NCBI GenBank assembly: GCA_002343485.1
Contig: DDST01000157.1
Span: 1 to 17,649, forward strand
DNA length: 17,649 nucleotides
Reading direction: 5' to 3'
DNA from: Proteobacteria bacterium UBA2383
GTDB taxonomy: Bacteria > Pseudomonadota > Gammaproteobacteria > Competibacterales > Competibacteraceae
Below, piece after piece: positions 13,736 through 17,649 of this stretch. The position numbers and the translations under genes were made by a program. The notes beneath the pieces were generated by a model, which saw nothing but the letters and a program-made list of their open reading frames with translations, searched no databases and had not been told where the DNA came from. Numbering within the stretch: position 1 is the first letter of the stretch; each line of letters starts with the position of its first letter.

Positions 13736-14928
13736 GTCTCTTCTCGCCCAAATAGCAGACTGCAATTGGTGCCGCCGAAACCGAAAGAATTGCTCATCGC
13801 CACCTGCGCCGCCCGTTCCTGATTACGTAACACGATGCCCGCACCCAGGCTGGGATCGGGCTGGCGGGTGTTAAGCGTGCCAGGTATGAACCCATGCTCC
13901 AGGCATAGCCAGATAAATGTTGCTTCAGTGATCCCTGCTGCGCCCAAGGTATGCCCGGTCCAGCCTTTGGTGGAACTACAGGGTGTGTTTGATCCGAATA
14001 CCCGCAGCACGGCCTTGTCCTCGGCAGCGTCGTTGAGTGGAGTCGCCGTGCCGTGCAGGTTGATATAGTCCACCTGCGCTGGCCGTAGCTCAGCCCGTGC
14101 TAGTGCCTGTTCCATCGCCAGCGCCGCGCCAGTGCCTTCAGGATGGGCGGCGGTCATGTGATAGGCGTCGCTGCTTTCCCCATAACCGAGCAGGCGCATT
14201 CGGCCATCGCCCGGTTTGGCCCATTCCAGCAGAGCAAAACCGGCGGCCTCGCCGATGTTCAAACCATCACGTGCGCTATCCCAGGGCCGGCAGACTTGTG
14301 TTGAGGCCAGCCCCAAGGCGTTAAAACCATAGAGCGTGGTCAGGCACAGGCTGTCCACTCCACCGACCACGGCAGCGTCGCAAAATCCGGCGCTCATATG
14401 CCGGAATGCTGAAGCGAACACCTTGGCGCTGGAGGAACAGGCGGTGGATACCGCCAGCGCTATCCCGGTTAATCCCAGCCAGCGGCGCGTCAGATCAGCG
14501 GCTGAGAACAGATTGTGGGTATGGCGGTAGTCGAAAGTCTCCGGCAGGCTGCCCGTCGCTGGATCGCGGTCACGATAGGCGTGTTCGGTAGCACCGATAC
14601 CAGAAGTGCTGGTGCCGATGAACACCCCGATCCGGTCCGCGCCATAGCGGTCACGGGCTTGCCGCGCAGTGGCGGCAAAGCCATCCTGTTCCAAAGCCAG
14701 TCGCGCCAGCCGGTTATTGCGGCAATCGAAGGCAGCGAATTTGCCCGTGAGGGGTTCATCTTCTACATCAGCGACTCGGCCAATCCAGGTTGGCAAGCCG
14801 GCATCCTCAAAATCGCAGGGGCGCAGGCCGCTCTGCCCGTTACGCAATGCCGTTAAGGAGGCGGCTATGCCTCGTCCCAGCGCGTTAGTCACGGTATAAG
14901 CGGTAATAGCCAGTGGCTTGATTGCCAT
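13732..14928 (-). CDS. Beta-ketoacyl-ACP synthase (FabF-like, polyene-type)
   Basis: A decarboxylating ketosynthase of 398 residues that would extend an acyl chain with malonyl-ACP. The complete catalytic set is visible: Cys164 in STACSSS, His292 in LHGTATPLND and His326 in GWTGHTLGA, followed by the Gly-rich NSFGFGGTNCS (380-390). GTSTSGIG (105-112) is also typical. The ATG comes three bases after the exporter gene stop, and the TGA overlaps the chain-length-factor gene by four bases, so the two are likely made in equal amounts for a heterodimer as in aryl-polyene synthases (compare ApeO). Cluster context argues against the housekeeping FabF. Confidence 0.92.
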   Translation of the reverse strand: MAIKPLAITAYTVTNALGRGIAASLTALRNGQSGLRPCDFEDAGLPTWIGRVADVEDEPLTGKFAAFDCRNNRLARLALEQDGFAATARQARDRYGADRIGVFIGTSTSGIGATEHAYRDRDPATGSLPETFDYRHTHNLFSAADLTRRWLGLTGIALAVSTACSSSAKVFASAFRHMSAGFCDAAVVGGVDSLCLTTLYGFNALGLASTQVCRPWDSARDGLNIGEAAGFALLEWAKPGDGRMRLLGYGESSDAYHMTAAHPEGTGAALAMEQALARAELRPAQVDYINLHGTATPLNDAAEDKAVLRVFGSNTPCSSTKGWTGHTLGAAGITEATFIWLCLEHGFIPGTLNTRQPDPSLGAGIVLRNQERAAQVAMSNSFGFGGTNCSLLFGREET

Positions 14929-14931
14929 GAT

Positions 14932-17292
14932 TCATCTAACCCATTCACTCATTTGCAATGACAATGGCCTTGCCACCAACAGGGCCGCCATGAAACTAGC
15001 AGCAACGCCCAGGCTGACGGTCAGGCCGATCGCGTGCAACGCGGGCAGCGTGGAAACTGACAATAGCCCAAATACTGTCAGTGCTGAACCGCAGCAGACC
15101 AGTAGGGCATGCAGGGTGCGGCGGCGCGTGCCCGTATCGGCGGCGGGCCGGCTGAAAAATAAACCATAATCGACACCGATGCCTAATACCAGCAGCAGCG
15201 ATACCAAATGAAATAAGGTTAGCCGCTCACCCAACATGAGCAACGCCGCCACATCGAAGATCAGCGCCAGCAGCACCGGCAGCAGGGCCGCGGCCGTCAG
15301 CCGCCAGGAACGCAGGCCGATCCAGACCACGGCCACGATCAGTAGCGTCCCCCAGCCGAGCCGAATCAGCACCTGTTCACGAAAACCAGCGACCAGCCGG
15401 CTGGTTTCAGCGCGCAAATCCAGATAATACGCTTGGCTGTGGGGGTAGGCGGGTAAACCGGCGGCCAGCGTTCCAGGATCGCGCACCCCGCTGAGCGGCA
15501 GCAATGCTGTCCAGCCGCCCTCGTTAAAGAACAGCAACGATTCGATCCGTGTAGCCAGCAATGTCCCGCTGAACTGTTTCAGCGTTATCGGGGATGCCGT
15601 GCGAGCAGCCGCGACCGCGTCAAGAAATGGCGCAAACAGTCCCGGCCTGAACGGCAAACCTTCCATCGCGGATTCTAAGCGGGTTGCCAGCATTTCCGGT
15701 TCTGGCAGGTCTGCTTGCCGTTGTTGCTGAGTGGACTGACTGGGCAGATAGCGCATGGCTCCGTCGTAACCGTCCAGCAAGCCTGCTGCCTGCTGCGCAT
15801 CGAGCCAGGCAGCGAGCGTTTCCCCATGCCGTAAGGCCGTTTCAGCATCCGGGGCGGTAACGACGATCAGGTGGCCGACTTCCGGTGCGCCCAAGGTGTG
15901 ACGCAGTTGTTGATCCAAATGCAGCAGGTCACGGGGTACCGGGCTGAGCACAGCCAAGTTGTCTTCCCATAGCAACGGTGCTTTGAGCAGCAAGATGAGC
16001 AATAGCGCCAGTCCCCCCACCCCCGCTACCAACGCCAGCTTCGGATGAGGTTGCAGCAATCGATCCGCCCATGGACCGAGCATCGCCGGGCGTGGCGGGG
16101 TCCAGTCAGATGGCAACAAGGTGGGTAATAGCCAGCGGGTCGTTGCCACGGCAGCGACGATCCCGGCGATGGTGAATACCCCTAACTGGCTCAATCCCGG
16201 AAAATCGCCGGCGATCATCGCCAGACAGCCGAGCAGTGTTGTTGCCACGCACAGCCGCAGAGTTGGCCAGAGCTGGCGTAAGGTATCGGTCACCGTCTCG
16301 CCGGTCTGCCGGTGACTGAATAGATAAGTGGGATAATCGAGGGTCTCACCCAGCAGCGTCATGCTAAACGCCAGGGTGATCATATACATTTGGCCAAATA
16401 GCAAATCCACCGCCGCTGCACCCGCCAGCAACGCGCTTAGCATCGGCAATGCACCCAGCCAGACGGTCCGTGCTGAACGGTAGACGCCCATCAGGATCAA
16501 CACCATCGCCACCATCGCCAACGAGCTAAGAACCTCTGCTTCCGCGCGGATTTGATCCTCGGCCAGTGTCGCTAGCACGCCGGGACCACTCATCGCCAGC
16601 TCCATGCCAGTGCCAGCAATAATTCCGGCGAATGCCGTGCGAATGGCATTCACCGCAACGCGCTGGGCGGCCAAGTCATAACCGGAAGCATGAGTCTCGG
16701 CCAGCAATAAAGCGCGTTCACCTTCCGGACTGAACCAGACGCCCAGCCGCTTCGCCGGTTCGCGCATTCCGCTAGACCATACATTCAAAAGACTCAATAA
16801 CTCGCCGGTCGGATCGCCGGGCAACCAGCGTTTTTGCAGTACAGCCAGCGGTGATTGCAATTCCCGCAAGCGTTGTTGTAGCGCGGTGTGCAGACCGTCA
16901 GAGGTAAAGCGTTCCGGAAGAATGGCGGGGCTGAGCAGATAGCGATGCGTGTAGAGCATTTGCAACGCTGCCTCCGGCAGGGCATCCGCGCCATTGGCCA
17001 CTCGCGAGAACAGACCACTGGTTTGCAAGCGCATCGCCAATTGCCGGCTAGCGTCTGCCCGGGCAGTTTCCGTACCACCCGATAGACCGATCAGAATCAG
17101 CCGGGTAGCCGGACCGCTACGCAGTTGTTTCAGCAGTAATTCCGCTACGGGATCGGTGCGAGGCACAAACAAGGTCAGGTCGGCGGTCACCGGCGTCGTG
17201 AATACGATCCAGGCACAGATGAGCATGGCTAGCAGCCAGGTTAACCCGATGAACCGGCGGCGCGGCTTCGCCTCAGAGATTTGACAGAACAC
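14932..17292 (-). CDS. MMPL/RND-family exporter
   Basis: A 786-residue inner-membrane transporter of the MMPL branch of the RND superfamily, which uses proton flow to move hydrophobic molecules or lipids. The build is two repeats, each with one helix, a periplasmic loop (about 36-250 and 440-620) and a helix bundle. The proton-relay Asp-Tyr pairs appear in both halves: Asp319-Tyr320 in LLGETLDYPTYLF and Asp708-Tyr709 in GIGVDYGLFF. A GTG start at 17292 is taken because GAGG stands about seven bases before it. It is the first gene of the operon seen here and abuts the ketosynthase gene, so the likely cargo is the polyene lipid made by the downstream enzymes. The cargo is inferred from context. 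Confidence 0.9.
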   Translation of the reverse strand: MFCQISEAKPRRRFIGLTWLLAMLICAWIVFTTPVTADLTLFVPRTDPVAELLLKQLRSGPATRLILIGLSGGTETARADASRQLAMRLQTSGLFSRVANGADALPEAALQMLYTHRYLLSPAILPERFTSDGLHTALQQRLRELQSPLAVLQKRWLPGDPTGELLSLLNVWSSGMREPAKRLGVWFSPEGERALLLAETHASGYDLAAQRVAVNAIRTAFAGIIAGTGMELAMSGPGVLATLAEDQIRAEAEVLSSLAMVAMVLILMGVYRSARTVWLGALPMLSALLAGAAAVDLLFGQMYMITLAFSMTLLGETLDYPTYLFSHRQTGETVTDTLRQLWPTLRLCVATTLLGCLAMIAGDFPGLSQLGVFTIAGIVAAVATTRWLLPTLLPSDWTPPRPAMLGPWADRLLQPHPKLALVAGVGGLALLLILLLKAPLLWEDNLAVLSPVPRDLLHLDQQLRHTLGAPEVGHLIVVTAPDAETALRHGETLAAWLDAQQAAGLLDGYDGAMRYLPSQSTQQQRQADLPEPEMLATRLESAMEGLPFRPGLFAPFLDAVAAARTASPITLKQFSGTLLATRIESLLFFNEGGWTALLPLSGVRDPGTLAAGLPAYPHSQAYYLDLRAETSRLVAGFREQVLIRLGWGTLLIVAVVWIGLRSWRLTAAALLPVLLALIFDVAALLMLGERLTLFHLVSLLLVLGIGVDYGLFFSRPAADTGTRRRTLHALLVCCGSALTVFGLLSVSTLPALHAIGLTVSLGVAASFMAALLVARPLSLQMSEWVR

Positions 17293-17649
17293 CCTATCCT
17301 CACTGATAAGCTTTCATTCCCTCCAGGGGTGGAAGGTGCGAATGGTTGCTGTCATACCAAATCCCAGTATGTACTAGCAAGTAGAGGAGATCAGCGATAA
17401 GCGTATATGTCCTCTTCAAACCTTCTCTCATGTAGGGTGTCAGCAAAACCTCGCTCGCCGGATATATCCGTGATAGTGACGTTGAAATCTTCAAAACCAA
17501 AGGCTTCCTCCCCGGTGGCTTGACGCTAGCCGTCAAACGCCTTCTACAATCAAATGCTTAGCGAGTTGTACATCAGTTTTTATCGAGGCAATATACCTCG
17601 TGTGCAGAGCATTCTCGAAGCCAATTAAGAGGGCGTGTGAAAAGCGCTA
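17293..17649. other. Region upstream of the polyene-type operon
   Basis: No convincing gene. A 78-codon minus-strand frame (17300-17536) begins with TTG, ends only eight bases before the exporter start and has no recognised family, so it is probably non-coding. The operon promoter should lie here. On the minus strand TTGCTA and TATGAC near 17345-17385 are about 18 bases apart and offer a weak candidate. Small inverted repeats occur at 17520-17536 (TTGACG/CGTCAA) and 17584-17600 (CGAGG/CCTCG). Confidence 0.4.

Noticed and set aside
17300..17536. Minus-strand open frame of 78 codons before the exporter gene
   Set aside because: TTG start, composition unlike the neighbouring genes, no known family, and it occupies the likely promoter region of the operon.

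Overview
The window is about 17.6 kb of a bacterial chromosome that begins at a likely replication origin. The gene order dnaA (leftward) facing rpmH-rnpA-yidD-yidC-mnmE (rightward) is the classic proteobacterial origin neighbourhood. The YidC with a large periplasmic domain, the fumarate reductase subunits very close to those of E. coli, and the MnmE all point to a gammaproteobacterium of medium-high GC. A Competibacter-like lineage is possible, but that is a guess from general resemblance and not shown by the sequence.

Layout. 1-60: AT-rich DNA followed by three DnaA boxes, in the gap where dnaN would be expected to follow dnaA. 61-1416: dnaA (-). 1417-1605: divergent control region. 1606-4118: rpmH, rnpA, yidD and yidC, tightly packed or overlapping. 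4275-5612: mnmE. The usual origin synteny (mnmG and rsmG after mnmE) stops here. 5938-6012: tRNA-Val(CAC) with a near-consensus promoter. 6013-6489: mostly non-coding, with a perfect 15-bp inverted repeat just before frdA. 6490-9717: frdABCD, a complete four-subunit quinol:fumarate reductase, closed by a strong terminator. 9916-10728: rquA, the rhodoquinone-forming enzyme, as its own unit, closed by a two-way terminator shared with a small membrane-protein gene on the other strand (10828-11031). 11428-17292 (-): a five-gene operon coding for an MMPL/RND exporter, a ketosynthase, a chain-length-factor-like ketosynthase, a ketoreductase and a family 2 glycosyltransferase. This looks like part of an aryl-polyene-type (xanthomonadin/flexirubin-like) cell-envelope pathway.

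How it fits together. FrdABCD reduces fumarate with electrons from a low-potential quinol. RquA converts ubiquinone to rhodoquinone, which can play that role. Having the two side by side suggests anaerobic fumarate respiration on rhodoquinol rather than menaquinol. The right-hand operon would make and export a polyene lipid, but acyl carrier proteins, dehydratases and a starter-unit ligase are not in this window, so the pathway must be completed elsewhere or be incomplete.

The most notable points are the frd-rquA pairing, the perfect palindrome in front of frdA, and a GC-rich palindromic repeat inserted in frame within the chain-length-factor gene.
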